This document shows positions 8,728 to 17,979 of a stretch of 64,000 nt of DNA, in pieces; position 1 is the first letter of the stretch; every line of letters starts with the position of its first letter. The position numbers were made by a program, and so were the translations under genes. The notes below the pieces were generated by a model that saw only the letters and a list, made by a program, of their open reading frames with translations, searched no databases and was not told the DNA's origin. Source of the stretch: Lachnospiraceae bacterium JLR.KK008 (GTDB taxonomy: Bacteria > Bacillota > Clostridia > Lachnospirales > Lachnospiraceae); NCBI GenBank assembly GCA_037015955.1, contig CP143548.1, positions 892,001 through 956,000 on the forward strand, written 5' to 3'.

Positions 8728-10314
8728 TTACAGGTTGTCAAATACAAGCGTTTCTTTTTCCAGTTCTTCTATGACTTCCTGATTGGTTCCCATGCGCTGT
8801 GTGATGTCTTCCATATCTTCCACGAGATCCCGTGTGTTGCCGGCGACGCCGGTAATGCCGCTGGCGCCTTCATCAATGACATTTGTGATCGTGCTGATGG
8901 ATTCTGCAATTCCGGACATGGAACTTTTCAGACGCTCGGTACGCTCATGGAATTGATCCATCGTTTGTCTGATATAAGCGGCGTCTTGCTTATACTGGCT
9001 GCCGGATTGGACGAATGACCGGAACTCAGTGAGAACCGACTGATTCATATAATCAATCAGATGCTGGGCATTTTCGGCCAGATTATATACAGCATCGGTG
9101 ATCACACTGTTGATCGACTGGATTCGGTTGGCCGCTTCCTGGCTGGAATTAGAGAGATTACGGATTTCGCGGGCAACGATCGCAAAACTTTTGCCGGCGT
9201 CTCCGGCGTTGGCTGCTTCGACGGAGGCATTCAGAGAGATCAGGCTGGTCTGATCGGCGATGGCGAGAATGTCATCGGTCAGTATTTTGATCTGATCCAC
9301 ACTTTTACTCTTTTCAATGGCATCATTGAGAGCGCAGAGGATTTCTGATGCTTTGGCGCTGGCAGTCTCCGCACTGTCCCGGGCGGATTGCTGCATGGCG
9401 TCTGCGCGTGCGTTCATATCAGTGGTGTAGGCGGTGATGTCACCGCATTCTTCTACAATATTCTGTACATCAAGGCTGACAGTCTCGGTGTTGTCGTTGA
9501 TGAGAGATACATTGCCGGCCACTTCCTGGATTGTCGCTGATAACTGCTGGGCAAGGGCGGAGAGACTGGCGGCGCTGCCCTTAGAATCCTGCGTTCTTTT
9601 CAGAACCTCTCCGGTCATGTTGTTGATACGGCCGGAACTTTCACGGATCGTCCCGATGATGCTTTTGATCGGCAGTACGACGTAATTGTTGATCAGTTTC
9701 AGATCTGCCAGTACAAGCAGGATACAGGCAATGACTGCAGCGATACCGACGACCAGGGAAACTATGTACACAATAGAAAGCCGTGTCCTTGCGTGGGCTG
9801 TCTGATCGTTGATAGAAGTGTTCAGCGCATCAATATCCGCTTCTATGGCCTCGGCGGCGGAGGCTACATCGCCGTTGGCGAGAGCATAGGCATCCTGAGT
9901 CTTGTGACTGGCGCTGGCACAGACGAGGTGGACGAGCGCGTGTTTAAACGAAGCGTAATCGTCCAGAAGTGCTGCATATTGAGGCTGATCCTCGGGGAGC
10001 ACATACTGTTCGTAGAGAATGAGCTTTTCGTCCAGGAGCGCTTCCTGCTCTTTGATCTGCTGCACGAGGACGATCATCGTATTATAATCAGTGGCAACGA
10101 TGTGACTCAGCGCCATTTTATGAATGTCCATTGCAGACTGGCTGATCTCAGCCAGCTGGCTTTTGCCATTCATATAATTGTCAGCGATATTGGATGCGCT
10201 TGCGTTCACATTGTGAATGTTGATAATGGACAGAATATTTGATAAAAGCGCGACGATTCCGAGAATAACGATCGGTATGATCAGGCGGTGTTTAAGACTG
10301 ATATTTTTCATCAT
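8728..10314 (-). CDS. Methyl-accepting chemotaxis protein
   Basis: 528 residues. Membrane segment at about 10-32, a periplasmic-side helical sensor of about 150 residues (four-helix-bundle type), a second membrane segment at about 180-205, a short HAMP-like linker, then the cytoplasmic signalling coil. The hairpin tip reads QTSLISLNASVEAANAGDAG, slightly divergent from the usual EAARAGE. It would signal to CheA/CheW, which are not in the window. It lies 41 bases downstream of a sugar-binding lipoprotein gene on the same strand, so the two are probably co-expressed. Confidence 0.88.
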   Translation of the reverse strand: MMKNISLKHRLIIPIVILGIVALLSNILSIINIHNVNASASNIADNYMNGKSQLAEISQSAMDIHKMALSHIVATDYNTMIVLVQQIKEQEALLDEKLILYEQYVLPEDQPQYAALLDDYASFKHALVHLVCASASHKTQDAYALANGDVASAAEAIEADIDALNTSINDQTAHARTRLSIVYIVSLVVGIAAVIACILLVLADLKLINNYVVLPIKSIIGTIRESSGRINNMTGEVLKRTQDSKGSAASLSALAQQLSATIQEVAGNVSLINDNTETVSLDVQNIVEECGDITAYTTDMNARADAMQQSARDSAETASAKASEILCALNDAIEKSKSVDQIKILTDDILAIADQTSLISLNASVEAANAGDAGKSFAIVAREIRNLSNSSQEAANRIQSINSVITDAVYNLAENAQHLIDYMNQSVLTEFRSFVQSGSQYKQDAAYIRQTMDQFHERTERLKSSMSGIAESISTITNVIDEGASGITGVAGNTRDLVEDMEDITQRMGTNQEVIEELEKETLVFDNL

Positions 10315-10355
10315 AACTGATAAATACTCCTTTGCGTTTCTATATATCCGGGGTA

Positions 10356-11591
10356 TTATGGGGCAATGATTCCCTCAACCATAATATCGAGCTGTTCCTG
10401 AAGGCTTTCTCCTTTGGGATTCCCTGCCAGCATGTTTTCGGTAAAGGCAGCCACGGGTTCCCAGAAGTTGCCGCCGATACGTTGCGGAGAGGAAAATTCT
10501 GACTGCTCGAGCAGCGCCATGATTGCGGGGGAGCTTTGCACTTCCTCTGAAGCAGCAGCGGTTATATTGGATGGTCCCTGACCGCGCAGTAAAAAGCGGA
10601 GCTTTTGATTCTCTTCATTTGCAATCCATTCCGCCAGTTTCGCCGCCCAGTCACGGTGCTTGGAATATGCGTTTACACCGATCAGTTTATAGCCGGAAAA
10701 GGATGCCATCTGGATCTGTTGTCCGGCGCAGGTATAAGAGGGCAGTTTCGCTGCCCCGAAACCGCTGTTCCATGCGGATTCCACGGCAACGGCGTTCCAT
10801 ACACCGTTGATTCCGGCAATGATCGTCCCGTTTTTGACACCTTCGAGAAATCCGGCGTCATCCGTGCTGATAAATCCCGGGTGTTGCGCCATTCCTGACA
10901 TGGCGCGTGCGACATCGATGCCTCTGACAGCGCCGTCCGTGCTGTTCCAGGTGCAATAGTTGGTGATACCGTCATCGTTCAGGCCGACCGTGAGTCCGGT
11001 GTTGCCAAACAGAGAATATACATACCATCCCGAGGACCATTCCATAGACACTTTTTTGCCTTGTTCGGCGGCAATATCCAGCATTCGGTCCAGAGACTTG
11101 ATGTCTTCTTCCGAAAAATATTGTTTATTATAATATAGAAAGTAGCCGTTGTCCGCCGTCAGCGGCAGTGCATATAACGTATCATTGACAGATGCCGCCA
11201 GGACGGCTTCCGGCAGGTTGGCATTGATAAATTCCTGGGCGTTTTCGACTGGTTCCAGCGCGCCGGCAGCGACGAGCGTATTCAGCTGGTCGTCGGCAAA
11301 GGCAAAGACGTCAGCTCCCTGCTCAAGGTTTTCCATCAGAGCGTCGGTACAGTGGCTCTCGCTCTGCGGTTCATAAGTAATCACGAAATTGGCCTGCTCC
11401 CGGTATTCTTCTTTGAAACTGTCGATGATCTGTAGGAGCAGTTCTTCATCTTCCTCGGCGCCCCAGACAGTCAGATTGACCGCATCGGAATTGGTTGTCT
11501 GCTCTTTGGGATCAGAGTTGTTTTTCTGACATCCGGATAATAATGCGATCGACAAAAAGGCTGGGAGCCATAAATAATATTTTCTTTTCAT
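10356..11591 (-). CDS. Extracellular sugar-binding lipoprotein (ABC type, no permease nearby)
   Basis: 411 residues of the family 1 solute-binding protein group (maltose/oligosaccharide type). The N-terminus is a lipoprotein signal with lipobox LLSGC (Cys21), so it is anchored outside the membrane. Characteristic stretches are VNLTVWGAEEDEELL, GADVFAFADDQLNTLVAAGAL and ALPLTADNGYFLYYNK. No ABC permease or ATPase is adjacent; instead a chemoreceptor follows. It may therefore act as a chemotaxis co-receptor, or serve a transporter encoded elsewhere. RBS GGAGAGAG before ATG 11591. Confidence 0.85.
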   Translation of the reverse strand: MKRKYYLWLPAFLSIALLSGCQKNNSDPKEQTTNSDAVNLTVWGAEEDEELLLQIIDSFKEEYREQANFVITYEPQSESHCTDALMENLEQGADVFAFADDQLNTLVAAGALEPVENAQEFINANLPEAVLAASVNDTLYALPLTADNGYFLYYNKQYFSEEDIKSLDRMLDIAAEQGKKVSMEWSSGWYVYSLFGNTGLTVGLNDDGITNYCTWNSTDGAVRGIDVARAMSGMAQHPGFISTDDAGFLEGVKNGTIIAGINGVWNAVAVESAWNSGFGAAKLPSYTCAGQQIQMASFSGYKLIGVNAYSKHRDWAAKLAEWIANEENQKLRFLLRGQGPSNITAAASEEVQSSPAIMALLEQSEFSSPQRIGGNFWEPVAAFTENMLAGNPKGESLQEQLDIMVEGIIAP

Positions 11592-11626
11592 AACTCTCTC
11601 CGTTGCATGTAATTTTTAGTGTTATA

Positions 11627-11655
11627 ATTTTATCATTTTTCGAAATTGCTTACAA
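11627..11655 (-). promoter_or_regulatory. Promoter of the binding-protein/chemoreceptor unit
   Basis: On the minus strand TTGTAA (11655-11650) and TAAAAT (11632-11627) with a 17-base spacer, about 35 bases before the start codon. Confidence 0.5.
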
Positions 11656-11725
11656 TCTATCCGGTCAATTTTGTCATAAATCACATGCCGACAAGCGAGA
11701 AAAAATAAAAATTTGTATAAATCTC

Positions 11726-11756
11726 TTGACCTTATACTTACAACACCCTTTATAAT
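11726..11756 (+). promoter_or_regulatory. Promoter of the fructosamine-kinase-like gene
   Basis: TTGACC (11726-11731) and TATAAT (11751-11756), spacer 19 bases, slightly long. The roughly 140-base leader contains a weak stem (GTGAAAA near 11823 with TTTTTCAC near 11851). The 306-base interval 11592-11897 otherwise holds only the divergent promoter. Confidence 0.5.
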
Positions 11757-11897
11757 CAGCTATATCGATCTGCGATGATCGAAAACCCGAGGGAATTTAC
11801 GGAGGCGCTCCTGTAATGTGCCAGTGAAAACTGCAGGGAACTTGTTTTTCACAAAAGAGGGAATGTACCCGCTCTTCGAGCAGGAAGGAGAATCATC

Positions 11898-12815
11898 ATG
11901 ACTATTTCAACGAAAGACATATATTCGTCACTGCGGCAGGCGATCTGTTCAATATTGGGAGAGGACAGGAAGATCGTGCGGTTTGTGCCGGTCTCCGGCG
12001 GTGACATCAATGAGGCGTACCGGCTGGAATTACATGACGGAAGTCTGGTTTTTATGAAAACGAACAGAAAGGAAAATCTGTCCTTTTTCACGACGGAGGC
12101 AGCAGGACTGCGGGTGATCGCTGCAACCGGGGCTATCGCAGCAGCGCGTGTTCTCGGCTGTGGGACAGATGAGGGCAACGGCGGCTACGCATTTTTGCTG
12201 CTGGAATATATTGCGGGCAGGGACCGCGCTGCGGATTACTGGGAAACGTTCGGTCGTGAGCTTGCCGCCATGCACCGGGCGCCGACAGCGGAGCTGGTAC
12301 CTGGCGGAAGGTATGGTTTTGCAGAAGACAATTATATCGGCGCAAGCCGCCAGATCAATACCGCCTGTGATAATTGGACTGCGTTTTTCCGGGATTGCAG
12401 ACTGGAACCTCAGCTTCGGTCGGCCGCCGCATATTTTGAGCGGGCAGATCTCCGGCGGTCAGGCAGACTGCTGGATCAGCTGGAGAACATACTCGATGAG
12501 CCCAGGCAGCCGTCCCTGCTGCATGGCGATCTGTGGTCCGGAAATGTGATGACGGGAGCGGACGGAAACGTGTGGCTGATCGATCCGGCGGCTTATGTGG
12601 GACATGCTGAGACCGATCTTGCAATGACAGAGCTTTTCGGAAGATTTCCCCGGAGATTCTATGACGCTTACAGGGAAGTAATGCCGCTGCAGCCGGGCTA
12701 TGCCGACCGGCTGGACCTGTATCATCTCTACCATCTTCTGAATCATCTGAACCTGTTTGGACGTGCTTATCTTTCGCCCGTGCAACAGATTTTGAAAAGA
12801 TATGTCTGGCTGTGA
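11898..12815 (+). CDS. Fructosamine kinase family protein
   Basis: 305 residues, the usual length for the fructosamine/ketosamine-3-kinase family, which phosphorylates sugar-amine adducts and so repairs glycated amines or uses Amadori products. Visible elements: VSGGDINEAYRLEL at about 34-47, an ATP-binding lysine in FMKTN, the catalytic loop LLHGDLWSGNVM at about 205-216 and the metal-binding LIDPAAYVGHAETDLAM at about 224-240. RBS AGGAAGGAG before ATG 11898. Monocistronic, with a terminator overlapping its stop. The physiological substrate cannot be deduced. Confidence 0.88.
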   Translation: MTISTKDIYSSLRQAICSILGEDRKIVRFVPVSGGDINEAYRLELHDGSLVFMKTNRKENLSFFTTEAAGLRVIAATGAIAAARVLGCGTDEGNGGYAFLLLEYIAGRDRAADYWETFGRELAAMHRAPTAELVPGGRYGFAEDNYIGASRQINTACDNWTAFFRDCRLEPQLRSAAAYFERADLRRSGRLLDQLENILDEPRQPSLLHGDLWSGNVMTGADGNVWLIDPAAYVGHAETDLAMTELFGRFPRRFYDAYREVMPLQPGYADRLDLYHLYHLLNHLNLFGRAYLSPVQQILKRYVWL

Positions 12816-12835
12816 CAGGCCGGACATATTTTTTT
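12800..12835 (+). terminator. Terminator overlapping the kinase stop codon
   Basis: ATATGTCTGGC (12800-12810) pairs with GCCGGACATAT (12819-12829), followed by seven T. The stop codon lies in the loop. Confidence 0.8.
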
Positions 12836-13067
12836 CGCTATTTGATTGATGGAAAAATGTTTGCATATCTATAAAAACAGAAATAATTATATGATAAATT
12901 AGAATATATAAATAAAATTTCTGAATATATATTCAAAATATGAAAATCATATATAAAAATGGAGTGTAAAGAATAAGACAACCGGAGTGGATCAGGTATA
13001 TCTTTCCATTTTATAAAATACCTGGAAAATTTTTGTGTAATTTTGATAAAATAATTATAAAAAATAC

Positions 13068-13096
13068 TTTACAGGTATGCAGATGTATGCTATATT
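13068..13096 (+). promoter_or_regulatory. Promoter of the mannose-family PTS/nanE operon
   Basis: TTTACA (13068-13073) and TATATT (13091-13096), spacer 17. The 354-base gap 12816-13169 is strongly AT-rich; besides this promoter and the upstream terminator I see no gene in it. An RpiR operator could lie here but no clean palindrome stands out. Confidence 0.6.
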
Positions 13097-13169
13097 TTGT
13101 CTATGGAGTAATACTTCAAAAAAATAAAAAACCGGAGCGCAAAATGTTTTTTAGAAAGGAGTGTAGTGA

Positions 13170-13577
13170 GTGTTAGGTGTTATTGTTTGCACCCATTCGG
13201 ATTTCGCTGATGGGATTCGTAAATCCGTAGAGATGATCTTGGGTGAGCAGGAATGTTTCGATGTGGTTTGTTTTCAGGAGGGAGAAGACATGCTTGCCCT
13301 GAGTGACAGGGTCAAGGAAATAACAGAAAAGTATCGTCAGGACGACGAGAAATATATCGTCTGTGTAGATCTTTTCGGGGCAACTCCTTTTAATGCTTCA
13401 TCAGCAGCATTGGCCGCATTCGACACAAGCGTGATCACAGGGGTAAATCTTCCCATGCTTTTGCAGATCATGTCAGAGAGAGAGGATTATGAGGATTACG
13501 ACGCTCTTCTGGAAGGAGCCCTCTCGAATGCGAAGGAAAATATGAAAATTGTGAAGATGAAAGAAATGTTCGGTTAG
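13170..13577 (+). CDS. PTS mannose-family EIIA component
   Basis: 135 residues, a free-standing EIIA-Man domain. The phosphorylated histidine is His9 in VCTHSDFADG, and the conserved VDLFGATPFNAS follows near residue 68. It passes phosphate from HPr to EIIB. Start is GTG 13170 with AGAAAGGAG 8-16 bases upstream. First gene of the EIIA-EIIB-EIIC-EIID-nanE operon (gaps of 4-25 bases). Confidence 0.9.
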   Translation: MLGVIVCTHSDFADGIRKSVEMILGEQECFDVVCFQEGEDMLALSDRVKEITEKYRQDDEKYIVCVDLFGATPFNASSAALAAFDTSVITGVNLPMLLQIMSEREDYEDYDALLEGALSNAKENMKIVKMKEMFG

Positions 13578-13592
13578 AAAGGAAGGGACAGA

Positions 13593-14075
13593 ATGATTGC
13601 TTTAGTTCGTTGTGATGATCGTTTGATTCATGGACAGTGTATGACTGTTATCGTGAAGTCGTATGATATTCAGGAGATTATTGTAGTTGATGATTTTACT
13701 GCAACCAATGCAGTTTTGAAAACAGTATTTAAAACGGCAGTTCCGTCCAATATGAAAGCGGATGTGTTTACCATTCAGGATTCCCTGCCAAAGATTAAAG
13801 AAGCTCTGACAAATGACGTGAGGACAATGGTATTGATGAAGAGTCCTATCGTTTATGTGGAACTGTTAAAAGCGATGGATGAGCTTCCGAAGGAACTGAA
13901 TGTGGGTCCTATGACGAAGAGAAAAGGCTCCATTGCCGTTCATCCGGCAATTAACCTGATCCAGAGTGAAGGCGACGCTGTTAAAGAAGCAGTGAGCATG
14001 GGTGCGCATGTATATTTCCGTCAGGTTCCTGAACAGGCACTGATCGAATGGGATGAAGTGAAAGATAAATTTTAA
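13593..14075 (+). CDS. PTS mannose/fructose/sorbose-family EIIB component
   Basis: 160 residues. The N-terminus VRCDDRLIHGQ contains the phosphorylated His13 of this family. Cytoplasmic; receives phosphate from EIIA and gives it to the incoming sugar at EIIC/EIID. RBS GAAAGGAAGGG lies just upstream. Second gene of the PTS operon; the downstream nanE suggests an amino sugar substrate. Confidence 0.92.
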   Translation: MIALVRCDDRLIHGQCMTVIVKSYDIQEIIVVDDFTATNAVLKTVFKTAVPSNMKADVFTIQDSLPKIKEALTNDVRTMVLMKSPIVYVELLKAMDELPKELNVGPMTKRKGSIAVHPAINLIQSEGDAVKEAVSMGAHVYFRQVPEQALIEWDEVKDKF

Positions 14076-14087
14076 AAGGAGGGCACT

Positions 14088-14840
14088 ATGAGTATATTTC
14101 AAGCTCTGTTATTAGCATTATTTGGTTGGATGAGTTCTATTTACTGCCCGGTATTATCGGGTGGACTGGGCGGCTGGTATACACTGGGCAGACCGCTTGT
14201 ATCCGGTATGGTGATTGGTATTATCATGGGTGATGTACAGACCGGTATTATCATGGGCGCGGCAATTCAGATGCTCTATATCGGCCTTGTTACGCCGGGC
14301 GGTGCAATGCCGGCTGACGTAAACTTTGCTTCCTGGATTGGAATACCGCTGGCTATGGCTGCGGGAGCAGGACAGGAGTTCGCACTGGCGCTGGCAGTAC
14401 CGCTGTCTACGCTTGGTGTGTTTGCAGTCTATGGTCTGTGTGCAATCAATCTGTTTTTTGTACATAAACAGGACGCTTATATTGACAGCGGTGAACTGGA
14501 CAAAGCGGCAAGAATCCCGATTATTGGTCAGATTACGAATATTATGCTGCGGTTTTTCCCGATCCTGATTATCAATTATTTTGGTGCGGATCTGGTAGCA
14601 ACCCTTGTCGAGATGATGCCTGTATGGCTGACAGATATTTTGCAGATTTTCGCAAATATGCTTCCTCTCGTTGGATTTATGCTGCTGATGCGTACACTTG
14701 TTAAGAAAGATCTGGATCTGATCTACTTTGTACTTGGATTTGTGCTGGTATCCGTTATGGGACTGGGCATGATTCCGATCGTTATCTTTGCACTGGTAAT
14801 TGCATATCTGAAATATCAGATGTCGGAAAAGGAGGCGTGA
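14088..14840 (+). CDS. PTS mannose-family EIIC permease component
   Basis: 250 residues with many hydrophobic segments. The early motif SGGLGGWYTLGRPLVSGMVIG and the following GDVQTGIIMGAAIQMLYIG are typical of EIIC of the mannose-fructose-sorbose family. It forms the sugar channel with EIID. RBS AAAGGAGGG before ATG 14088; it ends 4 bases before EIID. Confidence 0.92.
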   Translation: MSIFQALLLALFGWMSSIYCPVLSGGLGGWYTLGRPLVSGMVIGIIMGDVQTGIIMGAAIQMLYIGLVTPGGAMPADVNFASWIGIPLAMAAGAGQEFALALAVPLSTLGVFAVYGLCAINLFFVHKQDAYIDSGELDKAARIPIIGQITNIMLRFFPILIINYFGADLVATLVEMMPVWLTDILQIFANMLPLVGFMLLMRTLVKKDLDLIYFVLGFVLVSVMGLGMIPIVIFALVIAYLKYQMSEKEA

Positions 14841-14844
14841 GAAG

Positions 14845-15672
14845 ATGAGCGAAGAAAAGAGAACTTTAAGTAAGAAAGCGATACGCAAATCTTATTGGAA
14901 CTGGATGTTCTGGAACTTGTCCGTTCAGAACTTCGAGCGTATGGAAGGTCCGGCAATCGTAAAGATGCTTGCCGATGTGAGAGAAGAGCTGTATCCGGGT
15001 GATGTAGAGGCGCAGAAAGAGATGCTGGAGCGCCATTCTATCTTCTTTAATACGGAGCCTTTCCTTGGCAGTATCGTTCCTGGTATTGTACTTGGTATGG
15101 AGCATGAGATGGCACAGGGCGGAGACGTGCAGCCTGAGTTTATCAACTCCATCAAAACTGCTCTGATGGGACCGTTTGCAGGTATCGGTGATTCCCTGCT
15201 TCCCGGCACACTGTGCCCGATCCTTTTGAGTATTGCCCTTGGTCTGTGCGGTAACGGCGAGATTATCGGGCCTCTGTTCTACATTATTGTGTTCCTTGGC
15301 GTTATGTTCCCGCTGACATGGTTCTTATTCTCCTATGGTGTTAAAACCGGTGCCAATGCAGCCGAGATGGTGCTGGCGGGCGGTATCAAGGATAAGGTGA
15401 CAAAAGCAGCCGAGACGGTAGGTTTGATTGTCGTCGGTGCGGTCACAGCTTCCTATACCCATGTAAATATTGGACTCGTGTATACGAGCGGTGATTTGTC
15501 CGTTGATATTGGAGCGATTCTCAATTCCCTGCTTCCGGGACTTTCCGTACTGATCGTATCCATGATTGCATATGTATTGATGGTAAAGAAAAAATGGTCA
15601 GTCAACAAAATGATGCTGCTCTTCCTCATTATTGCTATTGTAGGCTATGTGACAACGGTTCTGACGGTTTAA
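14845..15672 (+). CDS. PTS mannose-family EIID component
   Basis: 275 residues. Diagnostic stretches are WNMDFWN-like WNWMFWNLSVQNFERM near residue 18, the HSIFFNTEPFLGSIVPGIVLGMEHEMAQG block near 65-90, and IKTALMGPFAGIGDSLLPGT near 103-122. C-terminal membrane segments follow. EIID is unique to this PTS family and completes the complex with EIIC. Four-base gap to EIIC. Confidence 0.93.
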   Translation: MSEEKRTLSKKAIRKSYWNWMFWNLSVQNFERMEGPAIVKMLADVREELYPGDVEAQKEMLERHSIFFNTEPFLGSIVPGIVLGMEHEMAQGGDVQPEFINSIKTALMGPFAGIGDSLLPGTLCPILLSIALGLCGNGEIIGPLFYIIVFLGVMFPLTWFLFSYGVKTGANAAEMVLAGGIKDKVTKAAETVGLIVVGAVTASYTHVNIGLVYTSGDLSVDIGAILNSLLPGLSVLIVSMIAYVLMVKKKWSVNKMMLLFLIIAIVGYVTTVLTV

Positions 15673-15696
15673 AACCGGCCGGGAGGAGGAAAACGT

Positions 15697-16410
15697 ATGC
15701 ACAAAACAGTAGAAAAGTTATTACACGGACTGGTGATCTCCTGCCAGGCTTATGAAGATACCCCTTTGTACGGGCCGAAGTATATGGCAGCGATGGCGCT
15801 GTGTGCACAGATGGGCGGAGCCAATGGGCTTCGCGCCTGCTGGGCGCAGGACATCCGTGCAGTGAAAGAGGCTTGTGATCTGCCGATCATTGGTATTAAC
15901 AAGAAATTCGGAGACGGCAATCCACTGGATGAGATATTCATTACACCGACATTTGAATCTGCGAAAGAGATCATTGAGGCGGGTTGCGACATTGTGGCGC
16001 TGGATTGTACGATCCGTGACTGCCGACCATTTGCGGAATTGGATAATCTGTTGCACCAGATCAAAGACGCTTATCCTGACATTGCGATCATGGCTGATCT
16101 GGCAACGCTGGAAGAGGCTGTTAAGGCTGCGGAGACAGGTTGTGTGGACATTATCTCCACCACCCTTGCCGGGTATACGAGAAATTCTCTTGACGGCGCT
16201 ACGGACGGACCGAATGTAGGATTGATCAGAGAGATCAAAAAACAGGTTTCTCTGCCGGTCAATGCAGAAGGCCGCATTTGGGAACTGCATGATCTTGAGG
16301 AAGTGCTGGAGGCGGGAGCCGATATGGTTTCCATCGGCAGTGCGGTTACAAGGCCTCATCTGATCACGGAACGTTTTGCGAACTGCAATAAGAAATACCA
16401 TAACAGATAG
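15697..16410 (+). CDS. nanE: N-acetylmannosamine-6-phosphate 2-epimerase
   Basis: 237 residues, TIM-barrel NanE family. Interconverts ManNAc-6-phosphate and GlcNAc-6-phosphate in sialic acid and ManNAc use. Visible are GLVISCQAYEDTPLYGPKYMAAMA at the start, the ALDCTIRDCRPF phosphate-side loop and the late NAEGRIWELHDLEEVLEAGADMVSIGSAVTRP barrel segment. It ends the mannose-type PTS operon, so the PTS probably delivers ManNAc-6-phosphate directly. No sialate lyase or ManNAc kinase is present, which supports PTS entry (inference). A terminator follows. Confidence 0.93.
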   Translation: MHKTVEKLLHGLVISCQAYEDTPLYGPKYMAAMALCAQMGGANGLRACWAQDIRAVKEACDLPIIGINKKFGDGNPLDEIFITPTFESAKEIIEAGCDIVALDCTIRDCRPFAELDNLLHQIKDAYPDIAIMADLATLEEAVKAAETGCVDIISTTLAGYTRNSLDGATDGPNVGLIREIKKQVSLPVNAEGRIWELHDLEEVLEAGADMVSIGSAVTRPHLITERFANCNKKYHNR

Positions 16411-16416
16411 GAGTTT

Positions 16417-16443
16417 GGGGCTGTCTTATGACAGCCCTTTCTT
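16417..16443 (+). terminator. Terminator of the PTS/nanE operon
   Basis: GGGGCTGTC, loop TTAT, GACAGCCCT, then TTCTT. It follows the nanE stop by a few bases. Confidence 0.75.
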
Positions 16444-16463
16444 AAAAAGGTGAAAAGTCAGAG

Positions 16464-16982
16464 ATGGACAGAACATTTCATGTAACATTACAGGAAGAAG
16501 AATATGTTGAGTATTTGAGCTGTCAGATCAGCTACTCAAAGATGATGCGGGGATACCGCTGGTTTCTGTTGACAAGCGTTCCGGCGCTGCTTGTGACAGG
16601 GGTGCTGATTCTGAAGATCAAATCATGGCTGTTTGTATCAAGTATCATTGCCCTTGCCGTAGTGTGGGTACTGTACGGCGCTTCGGCAGTATGGAGAAGA
16701 TACATCAGAGGAAAGATCAGAAAAAAATTTCTGCCGAGGATGAATGTCAAAGAATTTAAAGAAGTCACCTATCATTTTGGCGAGCGGGAAATCGAATATT
16801 CTGACAAAAATAAAAAAACAAAGATCGCTTATTCTGATATTGTGACAATGCTGCCATTAAAAAGTCAGTTTGCTTTCTGCTATCCCGGCGGGACGATCCT
16901 GCTCCCTTATCGCGTTTTTAAGGAAGAAGAGGATATGAAACAGTTTATAAAAGAATATGAGGAATTCAGAAAGAAAGGCTGA
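16464..16982 (+). CDS. YcxB-like membrane protein
   Basis: 172 residues. Two adjacent hydrophobic segments at about 30-75 followed by a soluble C-terminal domain with KTKIAYSDIVTMLPLKSQFAFCYPGGTILLPYRVF, the YcxB-like pattern. Function of this family is not known. Own terminator downstream; start ATG 16464 about 15 bases after a weak GGTGAAAAG. Confidence 0.65.
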   Translation: MDRTFHVTLQEEEYVEYLSCQISYSKMMRGYRWFLLTSVPALLVTGVLILKIKSWLFVSSIIALAVVWVLYGASAVWRRYIRGKIRKKFLPRMNVKEFKEVTYHFGEREIEYSDKNKKTKIAYSDIVTMLPLKSQFAFCYPGGTILLPYRVFKEEEDMKQFIKEYEEFRKKG

Positions 16983-16989
16983 GATAACA

Positions 16990-17025
16990 GGGAGCTGATA
17001 CAGACGATTGCACCAGCTCCTTTTT
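16990..17025 (+). terminator. Terminator after the YcxB-like gene
   Basis: GGGAGCTG (16990-16997) pairs with CAGCTCC (17014-17020), followed by TTTTT. Confidence 0.75.
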
Positions 17026-17064
17026 AATAAATAGAAAACGATTTTTTATGAATAAGACTGTCTC

Positions 17065-17850
17065 TTATACACAGATATGTGTGACAGTATACCCTTCTTC
17101 CAGATAAGAGACGGACAGCTCCGGAAAACGGTTCTGTAAATACTGTTCCATACTTTTGATTCCCGCAATCTCACAGCAGGAGTGGTTGACGACAATCAGA
17201 GGGAGATCATTATCAATCGCATACTGGGCCTGATAAAAATTGGAGATTCCGTCATCAGCCACAATACATACGTCGCAGTGCTGTTTGTCGAGCATTTTGA
17301 AAATATCGGTGGCGGCGCCGGTCCCCATGCCGATGGCAGATACTTTTTTATCGACATCTCCAAAGACATAGACACCGTTCTCTCCGTCCTGTTTCAGACA
17401 GTCGGCAACATGGGCAGCAAGCTCTCTGACGGTTGTCTCCGGAATCGTCGCGTGCTGGATATAGGAGGAAGTTACCCGGGTGAAATCAAAGCCGAGACGT
17501 TTCGCCCACATATCGGCCACGCCAACTTCGGGGATCATGTCCCACAGGTCATGACAGCGATAGACAGTAATATCGTGTGCGTTCAGACGTGCAAGTTTTC
17601 GCTTAACACTTTCGTGTGCGAGCTTCTTGGGGCCGGTCGTCATATGGTAAAAGGGATTTTCATGACTGATAATAAAGTGGATGCCCTTTTCGATTGCCTG
17701 ATCAATGACCTTGTTTGTTGCTACCCAGCATACGCCGATACGGTCAGCATCCATGTCCTCACTGCCGCAGAGGATAATGTCACGTGTTTCATTGTAATTG
17801 ACCCACGGCGCATCTGCTGTTAATTGTTCTATTAAATTTTTTATTTTCAT
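17065..17850 (-). CDS. Nif3-like dinuclear metal-centre protein
   Basis: 261 residues, the size of the Nif3/DUF34 family (GTP cyclohydrolase I type 2 relatives). Metal-binding histidines appear in FIISHENPFY (about residues 58-67), YRCHDLWDMIPEVGVADMWA and the C-terminal IVVNHSCCEIAGIKSMEQYL. Members form toroidal hexamers with two metals; their true substrate is unsettled. Divergent from the RpiR regulator with about 130 bases between, which suggests a possible shared control. RBS AAAGGAA before ATG 17850. Confidence 0.8.
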   Translation of the reverse strand: MKIKNLIEQLTADAPWVNYNETRDIILCGSEDMDADRIGVCWVATNKVIDQAIEKGIHFIISHENPFYHMTTGPKKLAHESVKRKLARLNAHDITVYRCHDLWDMIPEVGVADMWAKRLGFDFTRVTSSYIQHATIPETTVRELAAHVADCLKQDGENGVYVFGDVDKKVSAIGMGTGAATDIFKMLDKQHCDVCIVADDGISNFYQAQYAIDNDLPLIVVNHSCCEIAGIKSMEQYLQNRFPELSVSYLEEGYTVTHICV

Positions 17851-17979
17851 TTTGATTCCTTTCCGAATCGGAGCGCTAATCTTATTTTAACAGATTTTCA
17901 GAGAAAATACAGTATTTATATATCTTTTACTATCGCTATAATATATAATGCAAAAATATAACATATAAAGGGGTGGCGG

